A stretch of DNA of 64,000 bases from Hypomyces perniciosus (Eukaryota > Ascomycota > Sordariomycetes > Hypocreales > Hypocreaceae), in contig SPDT01000008.1 of the NCBI GenBank assembly GCA_008477525.1, positions 310,001 through 374,000 on the forward strand, written 5' to 3'. The stretch's first letter is position 1. Each line of letters opens with the position of its first letter. Of this stretch, positions 1-12,000 are shown piece after piece. The position numbers and the translations under genes were made by a program. The notes under the pieces were generated by a model. The model ran no database searches, was not told where the DNA came from, and saw only the letters and a program-made list of their open reading frames with translations.

Positions 1-154
1 GGGGCTCTCTGACATTGTGCAGGTCTGTGCCGCAAAGCCCTGATGCGGTAACCCTCAGCAACACTTGGTCACGGACGAGTTGGTCGGGCTTTTCAGTTGT
101 GCCTTTCTTGAGGGTTCCCTCCTGGGAACCCTTGAAAACGGTAAAGGAAGGCAT
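1..154 (-). CDS. Zinc-type alcohol dehydrogenase (MDR family), N-terminal fragment cut by the window edge
   Basis: Read on the minus strand from an ATG at 154-152, 51 codons remain open to the left edge. The fragment starts MPSFTVFKGSQEG and ends with VTASGLCGTDLHNV. The C-G-T-D/E-x-H pattern at residues 41-46 is the catalytic-zinc cysteine region of zinc-dependent alcohol dehydrogenases in the medium-chain dehydrogenase/reductase superfamily; the cysteine is residue 41. The family oxidises alcohols with NAD(P)+ and is usually cytosolic, about 340-360 aa long, so about 85% of the gene lies outside the window. It is divergently oriented to the YhhN-family gene, with about 410 bp between the two starts. 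The substrate cannot be judged from this fragment. The ATG is chosen because the family signature follows directly in frame with normal N-terminal spacing. Confidence 0.82.
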   Translation of the reverse strand, partial: MPSFTVFKGSQEGTLKKGTTEKPDQLVRDQVLLRVTASGLCGTDLHNVREP

Positions 155-564
155 CGCAAACTCCTTTTCTGAACACAAGAGACGAGGCGATTCGAGTTGA
201 TTTTGGCGACCAAGGAATCGTCTTCAACAGGGCAAAGCGACGCCACACACACACTTCGTAGGTGAATACGGAACACAATCGCTGCTCTGATTTAGTTTAC
301 TTTGAAAGCCTCAATCATCATTAATGGAGAGACAGGCCGTTTCCTCTTTATACTTTCAACCACCTTTCCCTGACCTGACTAGCCAACATGCCTTCTTGTA
401 GAAAGTTCTGCCAGTGACGTCGTTTGCGACGTTTTCAGCTTAGTCACTGTATTTGAAATGCCAAGCTGCCTCGGCTCAGCCCATCAAGATGCTGCTCGGC
501 TGCTCCGAAAAGATTGAACACTTGTCACTTTTCGCCGTTTATGTTGCATCCAGATGCATAAACG
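155..564. promoter_or_regulatory. Divergent intergenic region (shared promoter span)
   Basis: These 410 bp separate the divergent starts of the alcohol dehydrogenase fragment and the YhhN-family gene and must hold both promoters. A short palindromic stretch (gacgtcgtttgcgacg) lies near 416-432. No clear TATA box or known operator was recognised. Confidence 0.35.
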
Positions 565-1212
565 ATGTCATCCCTCATCAATACTGTTGTCTTGGGCATT
601 TCAATCAGCGTAGCAGTCTTGCACAGCCTACAAGTGCGCGCGCTTCCAAGCTATCGGCGCACCGTCACAAAAACCCTCTCAACAGCTCTTCTCTCTGCCA
701 CTGCTGCTCTACACGACGGACCTCGTCTCCTTACAGCGGCTCTTGCGCTCAGCTCTGTCGGTGATGCATTTCTTGCCTGGAACGATGGGGACCCGAATTT
801 TCTCGGGGGTCTCACCAGCTTCTTGATTGCTCACATTTGTTACACTCTCATCTTTTTGCACCATGGCGAAGTTGATGTCGATCAGTGGCGTTCCGCCTTG
901 GGTCTCGGCATGTTGCTCCTTGCCCCAGTCATGGTCGTATTGCTGACACCACGTATTGGCCAACACTTGCGGCTGCCAGTAATGGGATACTCCGCGACTA
1001 TCCTGTGCATGGTTCTGGCCTCCCTGCGGATGGCAAGTGACCGGATCGTCTGTGGCGCCATTTTATTCGCCGCGTCGGATACTCTGCTGTCGGCAGATAA
1101 ATTTCTTATGGCTCCCGTATCGTGGCATCGTGGCTGGATGCAACACGCCGTTTGGATTCTGTATTACTCCGGCCAGCTCCTTGTTGCGTCGGGGTTTTTG
1201 GAGTCTATTTGA
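565..1212 (+). CDS. YhhN / TMEM86 family integral membrane protein (lysoplasmalogenase-like)
   Basis: An uninterrupted 215-aa frame rich in hydrophobic segments, fitting about seven or eight transmembrane helices. It carries the blocks expected of the YhhN family in order: LSSVGDAFLAW (about residues 61-71), GLTSFLIAHICYTLIF (about 81-96) and GAILFAASDTLLSADKF near residue 165. The conserved acidic residues in GDAFL and SDTLL are the ones usually assigned to the active site. The best-studied member, TMEM86, hydrolyses the vinyl-ether bond of lysoplasmenyl lipids; whether fungal relatives do the same is not established. The length is normal for the family and no intron is needed. The ATG at 565 is used because the first hydrophobic segment follows at once. 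It probably acts in an internal membrane such as the ER. Confidence 0.8.
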   Translation: MSSLINTVVLGISISVAVLHSLQVRALPSYRRTVTKTLSTALLSATAALHDGPRLLTAALALSSVGDAFLAWNDGDPNFLGGLTSFLIAHICYTLIFLHHGEVDVDQWRSALGLGMLLLAPVMVVLLTPRIGQHLRLPVMGYSATILCMVLASLRMASDRIVCGAILFAASDTLLSADKFLMAPVSWHRGWMQHAVWILYYSGQLLVASGFLESI

Positions 1213-2832
1213 TGAGATGAAATGCTTGATGCAAGACGACCAGCTGGTTTGCTTCCATGTGTTTACATGTTTCTCAATGTTGGTGGCGAGAGATATTTAA
1301 GACATCACTGGGGTGGCTTGCGCGCGGGCCCTACCCAATAAGAGCCTCCACACAGAGACACAGTGAATCCGTGCAAACAAGTGCCATGTTTCTATTAACG
1401 AGATCTTGCTGTTTCAAACCAAGTAATCATCCCAATGCAAAGTTGTCTCTTGTCCTCTGATGACCAATAATTCCAAATATTAATAACAGAGGTAGGAAAG
1501 AGAGACTAACGAAGCATATTCGGGAGGAAGCTGCAGAGCGAGGGGGAAACGCACCACTATATATTCCTATCCTGCCTACTATAACAGTAGGGAAGTCCCA
1601 GGAGCAAGGCTTGTTAGCGACGAGAGTCGGCATAATAAGTTAGCTGTACTTCGTAGACCCCGCTCTCAGGTCAGAGAGTAATATGCTTACAGAGATAAGG
1701 GAGGGGGGGGATTATCTGGACAAAATGAAGCAACTGAATACCGCAAAAAAAGGAAAAGAGCTACGGTTTTACTCAGAGGGGCGGCATTTGCCTAATGCTT
1801 GCCCAGTAAAGAAGATGCACCTGCTCTCCGATCAATCGATGGAAGAGACTGATTATGATGAGGATTGGGATTGGAAAGATGGGGGATCCTCGACCCTTAC
1901 GCTGGTGAGGGGTTTTGGGTAGAGGGTTGGGATTGATAGGTATCTCATAACGCAGAGGGTGCCTTATGTTAGACAGCTATTTCGTGAAACCTCGAGTATG
2001 CAAACGAAGACAAATATTATTGTGATGGTCCCCGTTTAAACAGAATACTTGACAATAGGAGCGTTTGGGTCAAGTCAGTCACGTCACTGCATACTCCTGC
2101 CGCCCCCTACCGCCTTCCAATTCAGGCAGCCCTCCCGCTGCTTTAGGGATTTCTATGAGACCGCCCACCCTCTCCCTTCAATGTATGTCTCACTCCCCTC
2201 TGCCTCTCTCTCCGTCTCCTCGCCCTCCTGTCCGCTGTGTTCGACCTAAAAACTCCCTCCTTGTCTGACTGCACCCCCCTCGCACAGCTAAGATCATGAT
2301 CCCGGGGTATTTCGCCCGTCGGCTTCGCATGTCACATCTTTGTCCACCTGTTCCTCCAGCTCGTCTCCGCCAGAGGGCTTTCCTATCTTTCCCTTGACCC
2401 CTTAGAGGTGGAAGAACTATCACTCGCTGAGTTTGATCTAGCCCCGACTTGTCCTCGCTATCAACGCTCTAGCCACAAGACGCCACGGCCACGACTGTCC
2501 TAGTTCCTTACATCCCGCCAGCGACTTGGCGAGGGCTATGCCCGGGATGCTTCAACGACTCTGCGATGATGACAGCTCGTCTGGGATTAGGAAACGTGCT
2601 TAAGTCCCATACGGACCTGTGCCGAGCTTAGGCCAGCTATTCCTTTCGCCTCACGCAGAGGTTTCATCAGCCCCCCTCTATGCACGCGGCGAGACGACTG
2701 ATGGAACCTTGCGTTCGTTTGGGAATTGGCGAGCTGAACTCTCACGGTCGGCACAACACCATCAGACCGTGATTCGACAAGAGTACCACCGTCTATGTTT
2801 ATCCAACTTCCATTCTAAACGCTAGAGTGATA
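1213..2832. other. Gene-poor stretch, nothing supported
   Basis: About 1.6 kb downstream of the YhhN-family gene. Short open frames exist on both strands (for example 1683-1922 +, 79 aa; 2190-2423 -, 77 aa), but none shows a family signature or plausible exon structure. From 2090 to 2420 the plus strand is strongly pyrimidine-rich, as in fungal promoters or 5' UTRs, but no gene start follows it. Confidence 0.4.
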
Positions 2833-4187
2833 TCATGATGTCACCGACTTGTATCTGTTCAGAGCCGATGCCGTAACCTCGACTGACTGACTTCGGATCT
2901 CGACCCTAATTGCTCCATCTCGAACAAGCAGAACTCCTGTAGAAGAGAGTCCAAGTTTCGCAAAGAGTCTAATACTTTTGTGACTGACGACTTTGGAAGC
3001 ATCTGACTGATATGTATTATATATATATGTCAAAAGATGTGCTATTTAGTCTTTGATCCCGGTGGCGGAATTCTACGATCGTCTCGAGCAAACAAGAGAG
3101 TGCAAGTATCTGCAGAATCGAGCCAGAATTGGATGGGGAGAGCTCGTGCAAGAGATTTATGATTCGCTCCGTACTATGCTCATCATTGCGTGGAAGTGCG
3201 TCGAATTTTCTCGCATGAATGACTTGCCGGCCTCGTGGTCCACCAATCGAGGCATGCCAGTGCATTTTCAGAGTGCCGTGGTGGAAAGGCAAGGTGACCA
3301 TTCCAGAATATCCAGGAGAAGTGGGATATTGTTCGTAGGTATCCGGGTTCCTTATGTGAGAATGATAAGGGAGAGTCCGACGTCGAGATTTTGACCAGTC
3401 AGGGACCCATGACGAATAGGAGTTATCTTCAGGCCAAGAGACAGGGCCAAATTTGAACAAATGAAGCAGGATCTGGAGGCTGGTATCGTTGTCACTGAGG
3501 CTAAACGCAAACAAAGCAACCTGTCTATATAACTCGGTCAAATGGATAGTGTAATCCAGATGGAACCGATCATCATCTGGTGTGAGGCCGAATATGGCGG
3601 CGATCCGGACGGTCTTTGGGCTTATGGCAGCCAGCTTTGTGGAAGTTCCATAAGAGCTCTAGTATGCTGAGCTTGGTTGTTGGCCTGCCCAAATGTGTCA
3701 TCATCTTGATTGGGTAATCCGACAAATCTAGAGATTGAAACCGCGTTGCGGCCAAGACAAGCAATGGCAAAGGGGCGGAACCGCTCTCACAGTGCACAAT
3801 AGCCTGGCGAACAAGACAGGCCTCCTGAATAACCCAACGGCGTGGGAACCAAGACCGATGAAAGAAATCAGCCAGAAAATCGATTCCACTTGCACTGTCG
3901 TCTCGGATAGCTTTCCTCATAAGAATGGCAATGTGCCGCGCCAATTCCGTCTTCTTAACTTCAGGGAGCAGATTGGCTTTCTGGGAAAATGGAAACAACT
4001 TCGCGGTCATGTGGTCCTCGGGACCCAGCCAAATATGAATCCCCTTCGCCTGCTCAAAGATACGACCTATCGAGGGGAGCTGTTGGGCCTTCTCCATCTC
4101 GTCATCCTGGTTGAGGCCGGCTGGATTGGTGCCCGAAGACGTCGTAATAACGCGTCAACGCTGGCTCTGTTAGGACATGAGAAATAG
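2833..4187 (-). pseudogene. Decayed HET-domain (heterokaryon-incompatibility-like) gene
   Basis: On the minus strand, blocks of a HET-domain protein appear in the right order but in different frames. Near 4187-4120 there is a DALLRRLR-like stretch. From about 4118 a frame reads LNQDDE, then MEKAQQLPSIGRIFEQA, IWLGPED, FFHRSWFPRRWVIQEA and a block ending CHKPKDR. After a net +1 change near 3612 the next frame reads IAAIFGLTPDD, LDYT, LTELYRQVALFAFS and SSWVPDWS. RRWVIQEA, KDRI-A-GL and WVPDWS are landmarks of the family, which contributes to vegetative incompatibility and programmed cell death. The conserved opening of the domain is missing or scrambled (an in-frame stop lies just upstream of LNQDDE) and a further frame change is needed to reach the C-terminal part (2833-3033). 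I see no way to splice these defects out with GT-AG introns. Best read as a dead gene of originally about 450-600 codons. Confidence 0.75.
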
Positions 4188-4440
4188 AGAGCTTGTCAGC
4201 TAACCTTATAGCCACAAGTATTAGATACACGGGAGTGGATATTGTAGTATAATAGGGTGATTCTATTATGATGATCCCGAATTGACCCCTAGTACTCTCA
4301 TTTAGACGTTATTGTGAGCCGCAGTGGATATGCAGTTACCGCACTGCTGTGCTAGCTCAATCTTGTTCTTATCCCGTGTAGATGACTGAATTGATGATAT
4401 GACTAATAAGAGGCTTGGATCCCTTAGCAAGGGTCTCGTG

Positions 4441-4454
4441 ACTATTTCGTATTA
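4441..4454. repeat. Target-site duplication, left copy (LINE)
   Basis: The 14-mer actatttcgtatta is repeated exactly at 5928-5941. The two copies bracket the LINE fragment, as expected of target-primed reverse transcription. Confidence 0.85.
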
Positions 4455-5927
4455 CCCTGTATGGGACGGAGGCGTGGTGGCCAGGGCACGAACGACAGTC
4501 GCAAGCCGACCCTACCAAGCAGGTAAACACGGGAGTGTCCGGCCTAGTAGACAAAATAGACAAAGCCTTCAAGGCTGCGGCAAGGGCAGTCCTCCCGGTC
4601 TGGAAGACCACAAGCATTCCCGTCCTACACAGAGAGTCAGGGATCCCCCCGGCCAGCGTCACCCTAGCCCAGGCCCGACTCAGGTGCGCGGCGAGATTCG
4701 CGGGACTGGATCGGGACCACCCGATCAGTCAACGCATCGACAAGAAACTCCCTCCCCGGCTGCCACAAACCAGACTTCAGCGCACCGCCGCCCTGGTTGG
4801 CAGGACCATCAGACCCACACTCTTCGCCAAAAAATCCACACACGTTCTCCCCGGTCCCGACCTGAGAGGCATGGGCAAACCAACTGCAGCAAGGAAACAC
4901 CTGGAGATGGTCGAGTCCCTCCCCCCCCACTCAATCCTAGCCTACTCTAATGGATCCCAAATCGGAGGGAACACGGGCTGGGGAGCGGTCGCTTACCACA
5001 GAGCAAGAGCAACCACAGACACCAGACGCCTCAACAACGCAGAGGTCTACAACGCAGAGGCACAGGCCGCCCTAAAGGCCATGGAGCTGGTGGCTAGGCG
5101 CATAGAGGAAGACCGCACGATTCAAACAGCCTACCTCTTCCTGGACAACTCGTCGGTTGTCGACGGGCTGCTTGGCAAGCCCCCCCCTTCCATGCAAGGA
5201 GCGTACATACGCTTCCAGAAACTAGCACAGAGCATCTCGCCCTGCAGGACCTTCGTCTCGTGGGTTCCAGGACATGAGGACATCATGGGCAACGAACAAG
5301 CCGACCGTTTAGCTAAACGAGGCGCGGCCCTCCCCGCCGCGCCGCAGAACTGGGCCACGATCACACATATCAGAAGATGGACCAAGGAAGAAGTCGCGGA
5401 GGTAAGGGAACGAGACTGGCTCGGCAAGACCCCGGAGGGCTACGAACGATGGGGACTCGGGGCCCCAGCTTCCCCCCCGGAACTCAAACTCCCGCGCCCC
5501 ATCCTCCACAGGCTTCTGGCAGAAAGATCGGGACATGGGGACTTCCAAGAATACCACGAACGCTTCGGGCACGACAGAGAGTCTGTCTGCAAGTGCGGCG
5601 AACCAAGGAGACAAGGCCACTTCGCGGAATGCAGAATGGTCAGGCCTTTCCTCCCAGACATTCCCCCAGGAGAGACCCCCCTCTCTTACCTACTCGGACC
5701 TACAGGAAGCAAGGCCTTCCAGAAACTAGTGGAGGAAGCGGACCCTTATGGCCCTCCCCCGGCGGAAACAGATTGACACCACCCAGATTGACCCTTTTTC
5801 CTTTGTAAATTGAAACTCAGTGAACAGCGGCGCAAGCCGCCGGCTCCTGACGTCCTATTGCCCATAAGGGATTTGTGTAACTAGCTTACTTAGTGGACGT
5901 AAATAATAAAACAAACAAAACAAACAA
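4455..5927 (+). mobile_element. 5'-truncated non-LTR retrotransposon (LINE, Tad1-like)
   Basis: A 1,473-bp insertion with all the marks of a LINE copy: it starts abruptly inside the end of the reverse-transcriptase region, carries the RNase H part of ORF2, then about 150 bp of 3' UTR and an A-rich tail (about 5901-5927, units like caaa). It is flanked by perfect 14-bp direct repeats. Its base composition is GC-rich and not visibly swept by RIP, in contrast to the LTR elements nearby, so it is probably a younger insertion. Insertion was on the plus strand, just upstream of the dead HET gene. Confidence 0.88.
4457..5776 (+). pseudogene. LINE ORF2 C-terminal fragment with RNase H domain
   Basis: Open from the truncation point at 4457 to the stop at 5774-5776. 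No genuine start codon belongs to it; counted from the ATG at 4535 it has 413 codons. The first residues (LYGTEAWWPG) are typical of the thumb end of LINE reverse transcriptase. An RNase H domain follows: AYSNGSQ (residues 137-143 from 4535), VYNAEAQAALKAM, LFLDNSSVVDGL, and SWVPGHEDIMGNEQADRLAKRG with the histidine loop and last aspartate. A CKCGEP...H...C cysteine cluster near the C-terminus is common in this group. The first catalytic aspartate, normally in a D-G-S motif, is asparagine here (codon aat at 4949-4951), which should abolish RNase H activity and fits a G-to-A change. The fragment lacks endonuclease and nearly all of the reverse transcriptase. Confidence 0.85.
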
Positions 5928-5941
5928 ACTATTTCGTATTA
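5928..5941. repeat. Target-site duplication, right copy (LINE)
   Basis: Exact 14-bp copy of 4441-4454, starting right after the A-rich tail of the LINE. Confidence 0.85.
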
Positions 5942-6156
5942 TTGGCAGTCCTAGATTCTGAATCACTAGAAGGACAGCAATCATTTCGACAGGACGGAAA
6001 GGGCGCTTAGGGAGGCTTATTTATATGGCTTACAGGAGGGCCATCAGGTCCGAAGAGTATCTGAAAATTTGCGTAATCCACCCCTCTAATAAATCCTGAG
6101 GCCAAGTATAAATGTTTCTCTTGGTGTGAATACGAAAGATAGGATACGGAGTACTT

Positions 6157-6545
6157 TGTCGAGGGGGAAATGACACCCAAACACACACCCATACCCACAC
6201 GAGGACTAGTATAGAGCGCGGGAACCGCGCTGCTGATAGAACTACGAAGCCGTAATCGAACAATTCAATACTCAAAAGACACTGCGGATCATTTGATCAT
6301 GATGCCAGCAGGCAGAAGCAACCAACAGTCGCCTTTCTATGCCTCGGTAGCTTCAACAGCCACAGCTAGGGTCGTGTAATGAAGGGAGAAGAAGGTTGTT
6401 GTGTATTAAACTAAGTCTACCTGTTTATCTTTTATACCTATAGCTTCCCTAACACAGTAGCTACCAAGTTAGGCAGTCGGTTCTTCTTTAGGTAAGCAGG
6501 TGAAAAGAAATGCAAGTGCGTTGGGCCCGTCAGTTACCTCCGACA
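6157..6545 (-). repeat. Dispersed repeat family A, copy 1
   Basis: A 389-bp copy running from TGTCGAGGGGGAAAT to GTTACCTCCGACA. The same sequence recurs, altered by C-to-T/G-to-A changes, at 40065-40270, 50200-50603, 53597-53967 and 58557-58963. The ends form a short inverted repeat (about 13 bp with mismatches, TTTGTCG.../...CGACAAA), begin TG and end CA. It contains a CA/GT microsatellite and a conserved block with GAGCGCGG-AACCGCGC. No matching 5-bp duplication was found around this copy. It is either a solo LTR or a MITE-type element. Confidence 0.7.
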
Positions 6546-6562
6546 AAGCTCACAGCCGGAAC

Positions 6563-6904
6563 TGTTACGCCGACTCGGCGGGTTAACTATATAAGCCGGG
6601 CCGACCGACTTTAAGGTCCCCGCCTGTCCAGCAGTCGGCCGAACAGTTTCGGCTGTGAGTATTACTTGTATTTAGATTTCGGAGAATTTTGCGAAATTCG
6701 ACCACGATACAGCTTCACTCGAAAGGGAAGAATATACCCGTTTATCACGGCACACAGAACAGCAGGCCAAGGTGATATCTTCATTATGCCTTGAACAAGG
6801 CAAGAAGCTATAAGAATGTGGTTTGAAGGTGTAGGACTAAGCTATTATATAAGGATGCATATAATGCTGATAAGTTATCGGAAGGCAGGCTTAATGCCGT
6901 AACA
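6563..6904 (-). repeat. Left (3') LTR of element F
   Basis: 342 bp, TGTTACGCC...GCCGTAACA, with a TATA-like actatataagcc near 6585. It aligns with 13548-13900 along its length. This copy keeps far more G and C than the right LTR, so the two have been mutated very unevenly. Confidence 0.72.
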
Positions 6905-8484
6905 GTACCCCCTCGTTTTTAAACTCTATTTACCCCTAAATAGCTATTCTAAAAATATATATATTTTAATCCTTTTATTATTTTAATTCCGTTATAAGCG
7001 GCTGCTATATCGCGGGTTTAGTGAATTAGTTATCTTCCTTTTCTTAACCTAGGCGGGCGGGCCAGGCTTATTAAGGTTTTTTATAGAGTATTTTAAAAAG
7101 GGAGTATCTTATCCTTTTAAGTCTTTTATAGGTTATTAGCTTAATATATAGTATTTCTAGGCTATATAATAATATAGGCTCTTTTTATTATAATAGTTAA
7201 AGATTTTATTAAATTTTTATTTTTCTATTACTTTATTTATTTTATTATCTCTTTTTAAAATTTAACTTTATATATTTTTATTCTTTTATTTATTAATAAT
7301 ATTCTATTTGAATAAATATATGTATTTATCTATTTTATTAACTGCTAGTAATGTAAAAAAAGAGTTATAGAATATAGGAAAAATATAAATATAATTAAAG
7401 AGTTTAAGTCAGTAAACTTGAAGGTATATATTTAAAATTTTATATAGGCCTACTTATTAATTATCTCCCCTTTTTATTAAAATGTTTATTTTAAAGTATT
7501 TAATCTTTAATTATATTTTTTCATTAATTATATATTAATACAAATTTTCCTTTAATATATTAACTGCAGCTTTATATTTAAATAATGAATTATATTATAA
7601 AGGCTTTTAATTAATTTAAAACTTATTAAAAACATTTAATTATAGTATTTACTTTATAAAAACTTCTTTTTTAAGTAATAAATAAATTGAATAAATAAAG
7701 GTTAAAAGGCTTAACTTTTAAATATAAATAAAAACTATAATTTGTAAAAAATAATAAAGTTTTTATTATTTTAAATATTTAATTATTTTAAATAAACTTT
7801 ATAAATAGTAATTAATTTATTTAATTATTTTAATAAAAATTTATAAATTACTTAAAATACTACTTTACCTTTATATTTAGCTATTTAATTTAACTATTAA
7901 TTTTTAAATAATAGGTTAAAGAATATTTAAAATAGATTTTAAATTATTAAAATAATTACTTTTAAAGTTTAAATATAAATTAAATACTTTAATTTAATAT
8001 AAGTATTTTTAAATTTTTATATAAAATATAAATATATAAAATAAAAGTATTATAAGTTTTTTAATATTAAATATATAAATAATAATAAAATAATATATTT
8101 TTATTAAATAGTATACTACTATAAAAATATTTTCATGAATTAAGCTTTATTAATTATAGTTAAGCAGTACTATAATATAATTTATTAAAATATTACTTTA
8201 AGCCTAAAATAATATTAATAATAGTCTTAAAAACCTTAAAAAAGTAAATTTATTTAACTTTATTTAAAAGTATAAGTTATAACTTTTAATAAAAATATTA
8301 ATATTAGTTAATATTTATAGCTATTAATATATATAATTAGAAAAGTTTAGTGTTTTTATTTATTTTAAATATCCTTTTAATTTAAAAGAGTATATTTAAT
8401 ATATTATTTATATTTTTACTTTATTTGTTAATAAAAGGAATTATTCTTAATAATATATTTAATTACTATAAATTTAAAAGTTTT

Positions 8485-9064
8485 TGTTAAAATAACAAGG
8501 TTATACTGAACCTCATTTAAGTGCAGCTTCTAGGAAGGTGCACCCAACGCAGCAATGAGGAAACGACTGAGAGTCTAGTTGGGTTAACAATGGATGAACA
8601 ATTGAATTGTAACTGAACTAATAGCTAGAAAGCTATAGAATATCTAGTGATGTGCGGCTGGTGTAGAAGTGATTGTATGAACAATAGCTTTGTCTTCTAC
8701 AATAGTCCTCCGACCTAATAATAGGTGTGCGGTGGCAGAATTGGGTTTGTGGCCGCATTCCTATTTTCCGCAAAATTCATTTGTATGTAAAATCGGTCAA
8801 ATCGACTCACGGCTATATAAACGGGAAACCATTTTGGTCAGATTTTTCACAATGGCCATTATGCCCATTGTATTGAGTCTAGGGTAGGCGGGGTAGCTGA
8901 TCCTAGCTCAATTGTTATCGTTAAGGATAACAGAAATTTCCTGACTTACACCGAAGTTCCTCCGGAACTCGGTCCTAGCGTCGGGCCTAATTCCAGGTCT
9001 AGCCAGAATAGGAAGGTTACCCAATTACACAGAAATCCTTGCTTTTTAGCCCTCCTTTTTAACA
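8485..9064 (+). repeat. Solo LTR, family E, copy 1 (inside element F)
   Basis: 580 bp from TGTTAAAATAACAAGG to CCCTCCTTTTTAACA, with TG...CA ends, flanked by the perfect 5-bp duplication gtttt (8480-8484 and 9065-9069). It is a GC-richer island in the AT-rich interior of element F. Close copies in the opposite orientation lie at 32572-33152 and 51612-52191. The 65-codon frame at 8690-8887 lies wholly inside the LTR and is not a gene. Confidence 0.9.
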
Positions 9065-12000
9065 GTTTTATATTACTGCCTTTAAATTGTTGTAAATACT
9101 TTTAAGCTATTATTAAATAGTTAAGTTTTAAAGCGCTGATATTATAATATATACTATATTTAATATTTTATAAACTTTATTAATTATTCTATTCATTAAT
9201 ATTTTTAACTTTAAAATTAAAGTATTAGTTATTATAATAAATAAGCATTTATTATTTATACTTTTTATAATATTAATATAAATATAAAAATTAAAGTAGC
9301 TTTTTAAAAATATTTTTTTAATTAATTATTATTTGAATTTAACTTTACTAGAATATTTTAAAAAAGTTTATTTAATATATTAAATTTTACTGCTTTTAAT
9401 TTAAACTAATAAATAATTTAAAAATTATATTAAAATAGGAATTTAAATTAATAGATTTATTTTTAATTTAAGATTTTTATAATTATAAAGTAGTTTAAGT
9501 TTTTATAGTTTATAATAATTTTAAATTTACTTTTTATATTTTAAAGTTTAAAGTATTATTTTTTTAATAATTTAACAATTATTAATAGTTTTTTATTATA
9601 AACTTTATAATTATATTTAATAAATAAATACTTTAATGAAAAGTAAATTATTAATTATCAAATATTATTTTTATTATATTAAAACAGAATATTATTAAAT
9701 ACTTAATTTAAAGTATTGATTTTTTAAACTATTTTTTATTGTAATTAAAGAAAATAAAAATTAAAGTAATTATAAATTAAAATTTAAAATAGTTAAATAT
9801 AGTATAAAGTTTTATTTAATTTTATAATATATCTTTTTTAAAAGGTTATTTAAAGGTTTATAAATATTCAAAAAGTCTTTAATAAACTATTAATAAAAAT
9901 TTATAAATTTTAAAAAGTATTAAAGTTTATAAAGCTTTGAAAGTTTTTTTTAATTTATAATTACAGCTACTTTTTTAAAATCTATATTTATATTATTACA
10001 TATAATAATTAAATTACAATATTTTATTCACATTATTGTAACTTTATATTTTTTAATATTAATTTAAAAGCTTATATTGATTAATGTATTTATAACTTTT
10101 TATATATATTATTAATATTGTTTTTATATAATTAAATACATTAAAATATTATTAAAGTAAACTATATAAATTTTATTAAATAAATTATATAAAATATAAT
10201 TAATATAATATTAAAAAAAAGCTAAAATATTATAAAAGCTAAAAAGTATAATAAAAGTTTTAAATAATTTAAATTAAATTATAAATAGGATTTTTTATTT
10301 ATATTATTTTATAATTTTCAATTTATTAAAAGCAGCTATTATATTTAATTTAATATAAAATTTAATATTATATAAAGTATTTAATATCTTTTAAAGTAAT
10401 AATAATAAATAATAACTTTTTATAATAATATTATTAAAGCTTTAATAATTTTAATAAATATAAATACCTTTTTCAAAATTTTATAGTAAAAAGTAAAAAG
10501 GTAATATATTTTACTTTAAATTCTTTTATAAATCCTCTAATTAAGTTTTTCTTTAATTATTTTTTTATAATTTAAAATTTATTTAATAATATTAAGCGGT
10601 TTTTTTAATATAATAGTTTTTTTTTAATAAAAGTTTAATTTTATAATTTTATAATCTTTTAAAAGGAAATTTATTTATTAATTATAAAAAAAAGCTAATA
10701 ATTTTATTTTATAATAAATGAAATAATTTCTTTCAAATATTACTTTTTATTAATTTTAGCTTTACTTTTATAAATCTATTAATATTAAAGTTTAATATCT
10801 TTTAAAGGTACTCTCTATTATAATAGTATATAAAAAAATTATAAAAAGCTATAAAAAATAATATTTATACTGCTATAAAGCTACTTTATTTTTATAATAT
10901 ATTTATAAAAATATTTTTATTAAACTTTAATAGTTAATATACTTAATATTCCCACTTTTATATCTTTTTTATTAAATTTATTTAAATTAGTTTTATATAT
11001 TAAGCAGATAAATCTATACAAAATTAAATAAATAATATTATAGCAGTTATTTAAATATTTATTAAGTTAGGTGATTTATATAATAATATTACTGCAGGCT
11101 TATTAAATATTAATATATTCAATTTAAACAGCTATATTAGATTTTATTAATATAAAGATTAATACATATTAACTATAAATATTATTAAAATTGATATTAA
11201 AGGCTTATTTAATATTATTTATACTTGAATTTTTAATCTTTTATAGTTATTAAATTAATAAATATAATAATAATTTTACTGTAATATTAATATAAGGTTA
11301 ATATATAAATCTTTTTCTTTATATTAAAGTATTATTTCTTTTAATATATTTTTAATATAAGCTTAAAACTTAACGTTTTTTTAAACTTTTTTTACTCTCT
11401 TTAATATTTTGTTTTACTTTTTACTAGTAATATAAAGTATTAATTTTAAAGGTTTATTTAAAATATTAATATCATATAAAATAATTATTAAACTAAAAAT
11501 TATTAATATAATATAGGTTTAAAGGCAATAGTTTGTTAAATAATATTATAAATTAAAGGTAACTATTAATATAAGCTAATTAATATTAAAATTATAGTAT
11601 TAGAGTTATAGTATTTTGAAAATAAAGGCATTTTAATTTAAAAGATTAATAATAAAGAAAATATATAGCTTTTTATATTCCTTTATATTTATATTTAAAA
11701 TTATATAATTAATAAACTATACTATTACTTTACTATTCATTAAAATAAAGCTTTTTAATTTAAGCAATTATATTGTTAAGATTTAAAACTTTTAAAGGAT
11801 ATATTAATCTATAAAGTTTTATACTAAATAGTTATTATTAATAAAAGTTAATATAATTATTAATAAATATATAAAGAATAATATAATATAAATAAATAGT
11901 TATTTATTATTTATAGTATATAAAATTAATAGTCTATCATTAATAATAATCTATTATATTTATAAAAGTATTAGGTTTATAGGCTATTTTATTATTTTAT

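Noticed and set aside
1683..1922. 79-codon frame with an acidic C-terminus
   Set aside because: Isolated, no homology pattern, no promoter or intron context.
4664..5661. Several minus-strand and alternate-frame ORFs over the LINE
   Set aside because: Shadows of the GC-rich RNase H reading frame on the plus strand.
8690..8887. 65-codon frame also seen at 32749-32946 and partly at 51697-51951
   Set aside because: Recurs only because it lies inside the three E solo LTRs. It is LTR sequence, not a conserved gene.
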